In this document: one piece after another, positions 6,455-13,753 of the stretch
Numbering within the stretch: position 1 is the stretch's first letter
Layout of the letters: each line of letters begins with the position of its first letter
Assembly (NCBI GenBank): GCA_049423065.1
Contig: JBMSQB010000069.1
Coordinates: forward strand, 1-25,438
Source of the DNA: SYIM01 sp041182885
Lineage (GTDB): Bacteria; Pseudomonadota; Gammaproteobacteria; Burkholderiales; Burkholderiaceae_E
Length of the DNA: 25,438 nucleotides
Direction of reading: 5' to 3'
The notes under the pieces: generated by a model
Databases searched by the model: none
Seen by the model: the letters and a program-made list of their open reading frames with translations, nothing else
What the model was told of the DNA's origin: nothing
Program-made: the position numbers and the translations under genes

Positions 6455-7072
6455 CTCGATTCCGCTCTATTTTTCGCAGGCACGTCTGTCAGCTGGCTTG
6501 AACTCGTCGCGTTTGCTTTCGCGCTCGCCGGGGTGGTGCTCACCGCGCGCGTGAGCCCCTGGGGCTGGCCGCCCACCATGGTTGCGAGCGCGCTCTACGG
6601 CTGGCTTTTCTTCGAACACAGACTCTACGGCGATGCCGCGCTTCAGATCTTTTTCATTGCGGTGTCGATCTGGGGCTGGCGGGCATGGCTGCGCCCGCTG
6701 CCGACGCCCGATGACGAGCGCCCTTCTGACCAGATCCGGCTCAGCGTTCACAGCCTGTCGCGGCCCGCGCGCCTGCGCCTGTCGATCGCACTCGGTGCGA
6801 CATGGCTTGCCACCGGAACGGTCCTGTCGCGCTTTACCGATACCGATGTCGCCTGGCTGGATGCGGCACCCACTGCCGGAAGTCTCTTTGCACAGGTGCT
6901 GCTCGCGCGTCGATATCGCGAGGCCTGGGCGCTCTGGATTGGCGTGAATGCGATCGCATTGGCCCTCTTTGCGATCAAGTCGCTCTGGCTCACCGCGATC
7001 CTGTATGCGCTCCTTCTGGCGCTATCGGTCCTGGGCTGGCGACACTGGCAGCGCCTGGCAAGCCAGAGATGA
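6452..7072 (+). CDS. pnuC: PnuC-family vitamin (nicotinamide riboside/thiamine-type) permease
   Basis: The 206-residue integral membrane protein belongs to the PnuC family of facilitators for vitamin-like nucleosides. Known members carry nicotinamide riboside (PnuC), thiamine (PnuT) or riboflavin (PnuX). About seven hydrophobic helices can be counted. The family signature is clear in ASALYGWLFFEHRLYGDAALQIFFIAVSIWGWRAW at residues about 48-82, and again in QVLLARRYREAWALWIGVNAIALALF. These carriers need an internal kinase to trap their substrate, and the next gene encodes one, overlapping by ATGA. A nearby TPP riboswitch and TonB receptor argue for thiamine as substrate, while the NadR-type kinase argues for nicotinamide riboside. 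The ATG at 6452 lacks a visible ribosome site. An in-frame GTG at 6398 is an alternative start. Confidence 0.88.
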   Translation: MLDSALFFAGTSVSWLELVAFAFALAGVVLTARVSPWGWPPTMVASALYGWLFFEHRLYGDAALQIFFIAVSIWGWRAWLRPLPTPDDERPSDQIRLSVHSLSRPARLRLSIALGATWLATGTVLSRFTDTDVAWLDAAPTAGSLFAQVLLARRYREAWALWIGVNAIALALFAIKSLWLTAILYALLLALSVLGWRHWQRLASQR

Positions 7073-7632
7073 CCGGACATCCGATCATGCCTCACACAGG
7101 CGCCACGCAAGTCGCGGCCCGGCTCGCAATCGTTCTGGGTGGCGAGTGCAGCGGCAAGACCACGCTCTGCGAGGCGATCGCGGGTCATCTGCAGGCGCCG
7201 CTCGCGCCGGAATATCTCCGGATGTGGTGCGAGCGCGAGGGCCGCACCCCCGATCGCCATGAGCAGCGGCAGGTGATCGCCGGGCAGCTCATGCTCACCC
7301 GCGCGGCACTCAGGCAGGCCCGCGCCACGCACGCCCGCTGGGTGCTCTGCGATGGCGCGCCGCTACTCACCGCGGCCTACAGCATCGAATACTTCAACGA
7401 CGATTCACTGGTCGAGATGGGGCTGCGGCACGCGCGGCGCGCGGCGCGCATCGTGCTCCTTGATCCCGGGATCGAATGGCAAGCCGACGGGCGGCTGCGA
7501 GATGGCCCCGCACGCCGCCGCTCGGTGCATTGCATCCTGGTTGACCTGCTGCAGCAGGCGAAGCTTGCGCATCACACGCTTGCAGGAACGCCCGCGGCGC
7601 GGATGCGGGATTGCCTTGCGCTTCTGCGCTAA
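7069..7632 (+). CDS. NadR-type P-loop kinase (stand-alone ribosylnicotinamide-kinase-like domain)
   Basis: The 187-residue protein resembles the kinase half of NadR. The Walker A motif is GGECSGKTT at residues 24-32. LAPEYLR follows near 45-51, the RWVLCDGAPLLTAAY strand near 90-104, and the lid-like region IVLLDPGIEWQADGRLRDGPARRR near 128-151. The adenylyltransferase half of NadR is absent. The ATG at 7069 overlaps the pnuC stop as ATGA, indicating translational coupling, and a second in-frame ATG lies at 7087. It probably phosphorylates the vitamin delivered by PnuC and so traps it in the cytosol. Whether the substrate is nicotinamide riboside or thiamine cannot be decided from sequence. 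Confidence 0.82.
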   Translation: MTGHPIMPHTGATQVAARLAIVLGGECSGKTTLCEAIAGHLQAPLAPEYLRMWCEREGRTPDRHEQRQVIAGQLMLTRAALRQARATHARWVLCDGAPLLTAAYSIEYFNDDSLVEMGLRHARRAARIVLLDPGIEWQADGRLRDGPARRRSVHCILVDLLQQAKLAHHTLAGTPAARMRDCLALLR

Positions 7633-7645
7633 CATCGCGTCTGGT

Positions 7646-7804
7646 CGCTAGGGGTCCCGGACAAATCCGGCCCGCGGAAGGCGCCCTGCCAACCGGGTTG
7701 ATCGCAACCCAGCTGGCAGGACGTCCCCGCCGGACGGTCTGCCACGCAGACGGGTGAGAAAAACCCTTGGAACCTGATCAAGTTAACCCTTGCGCAGGGA
7801 AGCG
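7646..7804 (+). promoter_or_regulatory. TPP riboswitch (THI element) with enlarged P3 arm
   Basis: The conserved TPP-aptamer blocks are present in order: GGGGT (7651-7655), TGAGA (7755-7759), ACCC (7763-7766), AACCTGATC (7771-7779), then GTTAA, GCG and AGGGAAGC up to 7803. Pairings fit the known fold: P1 CGCT/AGCG (7646-7649 with 7801-7804), P2 GGGT/ACCC, and P3 CCCG/CGGG. P4 pairs CAAG with CTTG. P3 carries an insertion of about 90 bases that folds into its own arms: TCCGGC/GCCGGA, CTGCCA/TGGCAG with an inner GGGTTG/CAACCC, and GTCTGC/GCAGAC. The aptamer lies about 105 bases before the TonB receptor start, so high TPP should repress the receptor. Downstream hairpins at 7819-7833 and 7846-7860 may belong to the expression platform. 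Confidence 0.93.
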
Positions 7805-7818
7805 TCCGTTGCCAATAG

Positions 7819-7860
7819 AGGTCGAACCGACCTTCTCTTGCGCCACCCATCGCTGATGGG
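7819..7860 (+). promoter_or_regulatory. Two hairpins in the riboswitch expression-platform region
   Basis: AGGTCG-AAC-CGACCT (7819-7833) and CCCATC-GCT-GATGGG (7846-7860) are two perfect 6-bp stems between the TPP aptamer and the receptor start. The first is followed by the pyrimidine run TCTCTT. I could not identify an exclusive alternative pairing with the aptamer or the GGAG ribosome site, so whether control is at transcription or translation stays open. Confidence 0.45.
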
Positions 7861-7908
7861 CCTGGCCGGCTTCGGGGGCTTTGTTGCGCTGGTCACGGAG
7901 CCGCCCTG

Positions 7909-10170
7909 ATGAATCGCCGACTGTCCCGCATTCTGTCCCGCCTCCTGCCCCGCTATCTGCCCGGCTCTCTGCCCTCCGTTCTGCCCTGCGTTCTGTGCCG
8001 CGCGCTGCCCCCGCTTGGCGTCACCGCTGCGCTCATGGCGGGCATCACAGCGCCCCTGGCGTGGGCGCAATCATCGCCTGCTGCCACATCGCCCGCACCG
8101 CTCGCGCCCGTTGAGGTTCGCGCCGGCGACGCGTCGCCCGCGCGACAAGGTGCCTCGGTAGGCGGACTGAGTGATGCGCCGCTTGCCGAGACCCCGCAAA
8201 GTGTCTCGGTGATCCGCGCCGAAGCGCTTCGCGAGGCGGGCGCGAACAGCCTGTCGAGCGCCGTGCGCAGTGAGCCCTCCGCGAGCGATTTCTACAACAC
8301 GCTCGGCTACATCGAGAGCCTTCAGGTGCGCGGGTTCCTGCTGAACAACGCGCTCAATTTCCGCCGTGACGGCCTGCCCATCTCGAACCATGCACCGTTT
8401 GCGCTCGAGAACAAATCATCGATTGAAATTCTGAAGGGCTTGTCTGGCATTCAGGCCGGGTTGTCCGCGCCGGGGGGCCTGGTGAATTTCACGGTGAAGC
8501 GCCCCACTGCGCAGCCGCTTCGCGAGGTGGTTGCGGGGTTGAGCGAGCGCGGGTCCACGCTGCTGCACGGTGATCTGGGCGGACGCGCGGGAGCCGATGG
8601 CGCATTCGGTTACCGGATCAATGCCGCGCTCGAGGAGCGACGTCCCGAGGTGCGCAATGCGCCAGGCGGGCGCGAATTCCTGAGCGGTTTTTTCGATCTG
8701 CGGCTGGGTGACGGCTGGCTCGCCGAGGCAGAGTTTGAATCACAGACCTCGCGGCAGATCAGCGTGCCGGGTTTCGGCCTGTTGGGGGGCAAGGTGCTGC
8801 CGCCACCGCTCGATCCGCGAATCAATCTCAACGCGCAGGCCTGGTCGCAACCCTTCGACAGTCGCAGCCTCACCGGCTCGCTGAGGCTTCAGAAACTGCT
8901 CGCAAACGACTGGACCGCGTCGGTACGCGCGGGGCAGCAGCGGATACGGACAAACGATCGGCTCGCGTTTCCAGATGGATGCGGCAACATCTATCCCGGC
9001 ATGTGCGCCGACTACAGCAGCGACCTCTATGACTATCGAAGCGAAAACGAGCGCCGCACGATGGGCTCGGCGGAGTTCATGCTGCGCGGCGAACTGAAGA
9101 GCGGGTCAGTGCGTCACGAAGTGACCGCAGCGGTGCTGAGAGTCGAATACGACGAGCGCTTCGACCCCACCCAGGTCTATGACTGGGTGGGTCAGATCAA
9201 TGCGCTTCGGCCAGCATCCCTCACGCCAAATGCGTCGCCTTGGACATCTCCCAATACAAACCGCAGTCTTCGCAGCACCGAGCTGCAGCTGGCCGATGTC
9301 ATTCGCCTCGACGAACGCTGGTCGCTCTGGATGGGCGCACGCCATACGCAGCTGGACAGCGCAAGCCTCAGCACCGATACCACCGATCGGCAGGCGCTCG
9401 CCTATTCGCAGCAGTTCACCACGCCCTGGGGCGCGGTGGGCTACAAGCCCTGGCAGGGCGGGTTTGCATTCGTCTCGGCCGGGCAGGGCATTGAGACCGA
9501 CGCTGCGCCGAACCGGCCCACCCTCTACGGCAATGCCGGCGCGGTTCTCCCGGCGCTTCGCAGCCGGCAGACGGAAGCGGGGCTGCGCCAGCAGCTTGCA
9601 GGGGGTGGGCTTGCCAGCGTCACGCTGTTCGATATCGACCGGCCACTGTCGGCCGACATCACCGACCCGGCTGATCCGGATAAGAAAATTCGAGTGGTCG
9701 GCATGAAGCAGGCGCGCCACCGCGGCATCGAGCTCGCCTGGCTCGGGCAGCTCGCACGCGACTGGACGCTCGCTGCGCAAGCCACCGCGCTCGATGCCAC
9801 GACCACGCGCTCGCCGGATGCCACCGAGGTCGGCAAGCGCTCGCGCAACACCGCGCCGCTCGCCGCCGCAGCGAGCCTCGGCTGGCGGGTGCCCGGCGCA
9901 GCCGGCCTCACCTGGAACAACCGGTTCGCATGGAGCGACAAGAAGGCGGTGACGGGCGATGAATCCGTGCTCCTCCCCGCCTGGTGGCAGCTCGACAGCT
10001 CGGTCACCTGGCGCGCGCCGGGCCGTCACGCACTCACCTGGCGGGCAGGCGTGGACAATGTCCTCGATCGCCGCTTCTGGCGCGATGCGCCCACCACCTA
10101 CTGGGGCGGCACCTATCTGTTCCCGGCACCGCCCCGCACCTTCAGGGTATCGGTCCAGGCCCGCTTCTGA
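7909..10170 (+). CDS. TonB-dependent outer-membrane receptor, TPP-riboswitch controlled
   Basis: The 753-residue protein has a long signal sequence with likely cleavage after APLAWA (residue 53). A plug domain follows, starting near residue 80 with LAETPQSVSVIRAEALREAG, then LQVRGFLLNN and the SSIEILKGLSGIQAGLSAPGGLVNFTVKRP segment. The rest is a beta-barrel ending in the aromatic residue of VSVQARF, the usual outer-membrane assembly signal. By homology it would be called a siderophore receptor. The TPP riboswitch in its leader instead indicates uptake of thiamine or a thiamine precursor, powered by TonB/ExbBD encoded elsewhere. GGAG lies 8 bases before the ATG. The first part of the signal sequence is coded by degenerate 12-bp repeats. 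The gene ends convergent with the hydrolase gene. Confidence 0.92.
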   Translation: MNRRLSRILSRLLPRYLPGSLPSVLPCVLCRALPPLGVTAALMAGITAPLAWAQSSPAATSPAPLAPVEVRAGDASPARQGASVGGLSDAPLAETPQSVSVIRAEALREAGANSLSSAVRSEPSASDFYNTLGYIESLQVRGFLLNNALNFRRDGLPISNHAPFALENKSSIEILKGLSGIQAGLSAPGGLVNFTVKRPTAQPLREVVAGLSERGSTLLHGDLGGRAGADGAFGYRINAALEERRPEVRNAPGGREFLSGFFDLRLGDGWLAEAEFESQTSRQISVPGFGLLGGKVLPPPLDPRINLNAQAWSQPFDSRSLTGSLRLQKLLANDWTASVRAGQQRIRTNDRLAFPDGCGNIYPGMCADYSSDLYDYRSENERRTMGSAEFMLRGELKSGSVRHEVTAAVLRVEYDERFDPTQVYDWVGQINALRPASLTPNASPWTSPNTNRSLRSTELQLADVIRLDERWSLWMGARHTQLDSASLSTDTTDRQALAYSQQFTTPWGAVGYKPWQGGFAFVSAGQGIETDAAPNRPTLYGNAGAVLPALRSRQTEAGLRQQLAGGGLASVTLFDIDRPLSADITDPADPDKKIRVVGMKQARHRGIELAWLGQLARDWTLAAQATALDATTTRSPDATEVGKRSRNTAPLAAAASLGWRVPGAAGLTWNNRFAWSDKKAVTGDESVLLPAWWQLDSSVTWRAPGRHALTWRAGVDNVLDRRFWRDAPTTYWGGTYLFPAPPRTFRVSVQARF
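7918..8013 (+). repeat. Eight degenerate 12-bp tandem repeats inside the receptor signal sequence
   Basis: Codons 4-35 of the receptor are built from eight consecutive 12-base units of the form NNN-CTG-YCC-NGC, with CTG in every unit. They begin CGACTGTCCCGC, ATTCTGTCCCGC, CTCCTGCCCCGC. They encode four-residue units x-Leu-(Ser/Pro)-(Arg or similar). The period is exact over 96 bases, although the sequence of the units has drifted. Unit gain or loss would keep the reading frame. Confidence 0.8.
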
Positions 10171-10186
10171 GGCGGGGCCGCCGCCT
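10170..10186. terminator. Short hairpin between convergent genes
   Basis: AGGCGG-GGCCG-CCGCCT forms a 6-bp stem spanning exactly the 17-bp gap between the receptor stop and the stop of the convergent hydrolase gene. There is no T-run. It may serve as a bidirectional transcript end. Confidence 0.4.
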
Positions 10187-10187
10187 G

Positions 10188-11291
10188 TCAGCGAGCGGCT
10201 TCGTGGCCGAGCGCGCGTGCGATCCGCCCGAAAAAGCGATCGGCATGCTCGGCCTCTAACCAGCGCGCCACCAGCACCAGATCGAGCTCACGATCGACCC
10301 AGGTGAACGAGGAGCCCGCACCAATCGCAAAGACGCTGGAGGCCGGCGCAGACGGGAACACCTCGCGGGTGCGATTGAGCCACACCAGCATGCCGTAGAA
10401 GGGCGCAATCGCGCAGGGCGAGAGCATCCGGGCGATCCATTGCGAGGAAATCACCTGCCGGCCCGCCCAGGCGCCGCCGTGAAGCAGCAGCGTGCCGAGC
10501 CGGATCTGATCCTCGCTGCTGATGGTGACCCCGCCGCCCCAGTGCGTGCCGCCTGGCACCGACTGCATGCGGCGCCCGTCGATCTCGAGCCAGGCGTTGT
10601 CGTAGCCGCGCCAGGTCCAGTCGGCCGACGCACCGATCGGCTCCATCACGGCCTGGCGAAACACTTCGGGCAGGGGCTCTCGAAACAGGTGAAGCAGCGC
10701 AAGCGAGAGCTGGTTGATCCGGACGTCGTTGTATTCCCAGTAGGTGCCGGGCGCCCGGAGCGGACGGGCACCGCCTTTGGCGCCTGCGTCCTTGCCCGGC
10801 GGCTGAAACGAGAGCCGGCGCCAGCGGTCGACCTGGTCCGGGAGCCCGAAGCACTCGCCCTCCCATTCGCTTGTCTGCTGCAGCAGATGGGTCCAGCAGA
10901 TCGGCGCATTGTGGGCGCTGTCAAAGCCAATGCCGGGCAGCCGGGCACGAACGGGCTCATCCGGGTCGGCGATCAAGCCGCGATCGAAGGCCACGCCCGC
11001 GAGGAGCGCGAGGTAGGTCTTCGCCACACTGAAAGTGAGATCGGCGCGCGCGGGCTCGCCCCACCGGGCGAGGCGGCGCCCGCGATGGACCAGGACGCCG
11101 CTTGCCGGCCCCCGCGCCGACACCGGGCCCAGCAGGCGGTTCCAGGGCGGGGGATCGGCCCCGTGCACACCCCAGGTGCTGCCATCGGCGCTCGGTTCAC
11201 GAGACCACTTCGATTCATGCGCGATCGCATCCTCGATCGCCGCGCCGAGCAACTCGGCCACAGCGGGTTCGGCATCGATCATGACTGTCAT
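10188..11291 (-). CDS. Beta-lactamase-fold (class C type) serine hydrolase, cytoplasmic
   Basis: The 367-residue protein has the penicillin-binding/class C beta-lactamase fold. The nucleophile motif SxxK is SVAK at residues 88-91. The second motif, normally Y-x-N, reads YNDVRINQLS from Y187, that is Tyr-Asn-Asp. The third-motif region is probably AIGAGSSFTWVD near residue 322. There is no signal peptide, unlike true AmpC beta-lactamases, so it is more likely an esterase or an amidase of the NylB type acting in the cytosol. The substrate is unknown. GGAG lies 6 bases before the ATG at 11291, and a second in-frame ATG follows at 11282. It diverges from the YecA-family gene across a 93-bp gap. 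Confidence 0.85.
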   Translation of the reverse strand: MTVMIDAEPAVAELLGAAIEDAIAHESKWSREPSADGSTWGVHGADPPPWNRLLGPVSARGPASGVLVHRGRRLARWGEPARADLTFSVAKTYLALLAGVAFDRGLIADPDEPVRARLPGIGFDSAHNAPICWTHLLQQTSEWEGECFGLPDQVDRWRRLSFQPPGKDAGAKGGARPLRAPGTYWEYNDVRINQLSLALLHLFREPLPEVFRQAVMEPIGASADWTWRGYDNAWLEIDGRRMQSVPGGTHWGGGVTISSEDQIRLGTLLLHGGAWAGRQVISSQWIARMLSPCAIAPFYGMLVWLNRTREVFPSAPASSVFAIGAGSSFTWVDRELDLVLVARWLEAEHADRFFGRIARALGHEAAR

Positions 11292-11384
11292 GGGGCACTC
11301 CGAAATGTCGCAGCCTCATGCTGACCGGCTGCCTGTGATCGCGCCCCGGTTGGGCACGCGCACCGAACAGGCTACCATCGCGGG

Positions 11385-12134
11385 ATGAACACCCCCGACT
11401 CCGCCCGTTCCCTCGACGAAGCCGAGCTGGCACGGCTCGATGACCTGCTGGCCCTCGCCCATCCCGAGCAATCGATGATGCTCGAGGAATACGACGGCTT
11501 CTGCGCGGCACTGGCCTGCTCACCCACGCCGATCTCACCTGATGACAGTCTGTCGGTGGTGCTGGGTGCGGAGCCCGGGGCGGCACTCGCCGCCTTGCCC
11601 GAGGCCGATCGGGGCGAGCTGCTGTCGCTCCTGGGGCGTCATCGCCGTGCCGTCGCGAGGCGTCTCTATGAGGGCGAAGCCTGGAACGCGGTGATTGGCA
11701 CCGATGAATCCGGCCGGGCGCTGGGCGATGCCTGGGCGATCGGTTTTCTGCGCGCGATGGAACTGCATCCTGACGACTGGGGCCTGCTCGACGAAGACGA
11801 GGTCTGCGAAGAGGCGTTTGATCTGATCCTGCGGTTTGCGAGCGAGGCTGGTGCGGCGGCGGCCGCCGATGCAGCAGGCAACCCCGAGGCGGGCGGACGC
11901 AGCATCGAGCCCCTGGACGACGAACCGTTCGAACCCATCGAAGACAGTGAGCGGGAGGAAATGATCGACCTCATGCTGGAAGGCGTGGGCGAGATTTTCA
12001 CGCGACTCGCACCCGCCCGAGAGAAGGCCCTCAAGCCCGCCACCATCCGGCACGACGGCCCGCGTGCCGGCCGGAACGACCCCTGCCCCTGCGGCAGCGG
12101 ACGAAAATACAAGCACTGCCACGGCGCAGGCTGA
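11385..12134 (+). CDS. YecA/UPF0149-family protein with C-terminal SEC-C zinc motif
   Basis: The 249-residue protein has an N-terminal UPF0149 (YgfB/YecA) helical domain, recognisable by MLEEYDGFCAALACSPTPISPDD near residue 26 and ALGDAWAIGFLRAMELHPDDWG near residue 105. An acidic linker rich in Glu and Asp follows at about 165-195. The extreme C-terminus is a SEC-C motif, GRNDPCPCGSGRKYKHCHG, which binds one zinc through three cysteines and a histidine and is shared with SecA. YecA-type proteins bind ribosomes through this motif and are linked to protein handling. The start is the ATG at 11385, and an upstream promoter was not identified. The SDR gene follows after 50 bp on the same strand. 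Confidence 0.9.
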   Translation: MNTPDSARSLDEAELARLDDLLALAHPEQSMMLEEYDGFCAALACSPTPISPDDSLSVVLGAEPGAALAALPEADRGELLSLLGRHRRAVARRLYEGEAWNAVIGTDESGRALGDAWAIGFLRAMELHPDDWGLLDEDEVCEEAFDLILRFASEAGAAAAADAAGNPEAGGRSIEPLDDEPFEPIEDSEREEMIDLMLEGVGEIFTRLAPAREKALKPATIRHDGPRAGRNDPCPCGSGRKYKHCHGAG

Positions 12135-12184
12135 GCCAGGCGAGCAGCCGCGCGGCCATCGCCCCACCCCAAGGACCCACTGCC

Positions 12185-12946
12185 ATGTCTGAGCGCACCC
12201 CCCGAATCGCGATTGTCACCGGCGGCGGCACCGGCGTCGGCCGCGCAGCCGCGCGTGCACTGGCCGGCGCGGGCTGGCAGGTCGTACTCGCCGGGCGGCG
12301 GATCGAGCCGCTCGCGCGCACCATCGAAGACATCGGCACCGCCGGGCCGACGCCACTCGCTATTCCTACCGATGTGGGCGACCCCGCTTCGGTGCGCGCG
12401 CTCTTCGACCAGACCTGGCAGACCTTCGGTCGCCTCGACCTGCTGTTCAACAACGCCGGCACCGGTGCCCCCGCCATCCCGATCGAGGAGCTGAGCTACG
12501 AGCAGTGGATGACGGTGGTCAATGCCAATCTCACCGGCGCCTTTCTCTGCACGCAGCAGGCCTTCCGGCTCATGAAGATGCAGACGCCGCGCGGCGGCCG
12601 GATCATCAACAACGGCTCCATCTCGGCGCACACGCCGCGGCCTTTCTCCGCCCCCTACACCTCGACCAAACACGCCATCACCGGCCTCACCAAATCCGCC
12701 GCGCTCGACGGCCGCGCCTGGGATATCGCCTGTGGTCAGATCGATATCGGCAATGCCGCCACCGACATGACCGACCGGATGACGCGCGGCGTGCCGCAAC
12801 CCGATGGCACCAGCCGCGTCGAGCCGCGTATGGACGTCGACCATGTCGGCCAGGCGATTCTGTACATGGCGGGGCTGCCGCTGGAATCGAATGTGCTCTT
12901 CATGACGGTAATGGCCACCCATATGCCCTTCGTCGGGCGGGGCTAG
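12185..12946 (+). CDS. Short-chain dehydrogenase/reductase (SDR), complete catalytic set
   Basis: The 253-residue classical SDR has the cofactor motif TGGGTGVG at residues 12-19, NNAG at 89-92, the catalytic Ser145 (NNGSIS) and the YxxxK motif YTSTK at 158-162. It should be an active NAD(P)-dependent oxidoreductase in the cytosol. The R38/R39 pair after the second beta-strand (AGRR) suggests a preference for NADP(H). The substrate cannot be inferred. AAGGA lies 9 bases before the ATG. The C-terminal ATHMPFVGRG is unremarkable for the group. It converges with the FrnE-like gene, 16 bp between stops. Confidence 0.9.
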   Translation: MSERTPRIAIVTGGGTGVGRAAARALAGAGWQVVLAGRRIEPLARTIEDIGTAGPTPLAIPTDVGDPASVRALFDQTWQTFGRLDLLFNNAGTGAPAIPIEELSYEQWMTVVNANLTGAFLCTQQAFRLMKMQTPRGGRIINNGSISAHTPRPFSAPYTSTKHAITGLTKSAALDGRAWDIACGQIDIGNAATDMTDRMTRGVPQPDGTSRVEPRMDVDHVGQAILYMAGLPLESNVLFMTVMATHMPFVGRG

Positions 12947-12962
12947 CGAACCGCGCGTTGCG

Positions 12963-13616
12963 TCAACCGGCCTCGGCCTCGAGCGCGATCCGGTCGAGGA
13001 TGGCCTCGGCCCCCTGGGCGCCACTCACCGCGCTGCGACCGTTCACGATAAAGCAGGGCACGCCACGAATCCCCGCCCGACGCGCCCGCTGATCGGCCTC
13101 AGCGACTTCCTCATGCGCCTGCGGGTCAGCCAGCGCGCGTTCGATCGCCGGTTCGGAAAGCCCGGCTGCGCGCGCAATGTCACGCAACTGGGCGAGGTCG
13201 GTGAGGTCGCGGCCCTGCTGGAAATACGCGGTAAAAAGCGCCTCGGCGAGCGCATCCTGCAAGCGCTCGTCGGGCGCGGCCGCCATCAGGGCGTGCGCGC
13301 GCAGCGTGTTGGGCTGCCGGGCGATCGCGTCAATCGCAAGCGTGAGATCGACGGCACCTGCCGCACGCTGCACATTCGCATAGATCCGCGAGGTGTCGGC
13401 GCTCCCAAACTTCTGGGCCAGGTAGTCGCTGCGCAAAACGCCCTCGTCGGGCAAATCGGGATTCAGCTGAAACGGATGCCAACGCACTTCAACCGGCTGA
13501 TCCGGGTGCGTCTCACGCCAGCGGGCGAGCGCCGCCTCCAGTTGCCGCTTGCCCACGAAACACCAGGGACACACCACATCGGACACCACGTCGATCCGGA
13601 TCGAACCTGCAGACAT
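12963..13616 (-). CDS. DsbA-family oxidoreductase of the FrnE type
   Basis: The 217-residue protein has a thioredoxin fold with a helical insertion. The redox motif CPWC is at residues 16-19 in VVSDVVCPWCFVGKRQLE. HPFQLNPDLPDEG follows near residue 48, and the cis-proline loop GIRGVPCFIVNGR is near the C-terminus. Unlike DsbA it has no signal peptide, so it acts in the cytosol. FrnE-type proteins are thiol oxidoreductases or isomerases tied to oxidative stress, and related members take part in polyketide or glutathione-dependent chemistry. A TTG at 13637 could extend it by seven residues, but the ATG at 13616, preceded by AGGGGCG, is more likely. It diverges from the next SDR gene across about 137 bp. 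Confidence 0.9.
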   Translation of the reverse strand: MSAGSIRIDVVSDVVCPWCFVGKRQLEAALARWRETHPDQPVEVRWHPFQLNPDLPDEGVLRSDYLAQKFGSADTSRIYANVQRAAGAVDLTLAIDAIARQPNTLRAHALMAAAPDERLQDALAEALFTAYFQQGRDLTDLAQLRDIARAAGLSEPAIERALADPQAHEEVAEADQRARRAGIRGVPCFIVNGRSAVSGAQGAEAILDRIALEAEAG

Positions 13617-13753
13617 TCTTTCGCCCCTGTCGGTCAAGCCAACACCTGTAAAGCCGTGATCTTAGCGCCGCCGCACGGCGCGACCTACAATGCTGGCACC
13701 CGGGGCGCGGCAGGGTGCCATGCGCTCTTCTCTCCTTCATACGGAATCTGACA

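Noticed and set aside
7918..8013. Short tandem repeats considered as a CRISPR-like array
   Set aside because: The unit is 12 bases without spacers, lies in frame inside a gene, and no cas gene is present.
7783..8070. Minus-strand open frame encoding a repetitive Gly-Gln-Ala protein (GQNAGQ units)
   Set aside because: It is the complement of the 12-bp repeats in the receptor signal sequence and runs into the TPP riboswitch. The periodicity is explained by the sense gene.
11666..13024. Antisense open frame of about 450 codons opposite the YecA and SDR genes
   Set aside because: Both plus-strand genes have clear domains and catalytic motifs. The antisense product is rich in Arg, Gly and Ser without family features.
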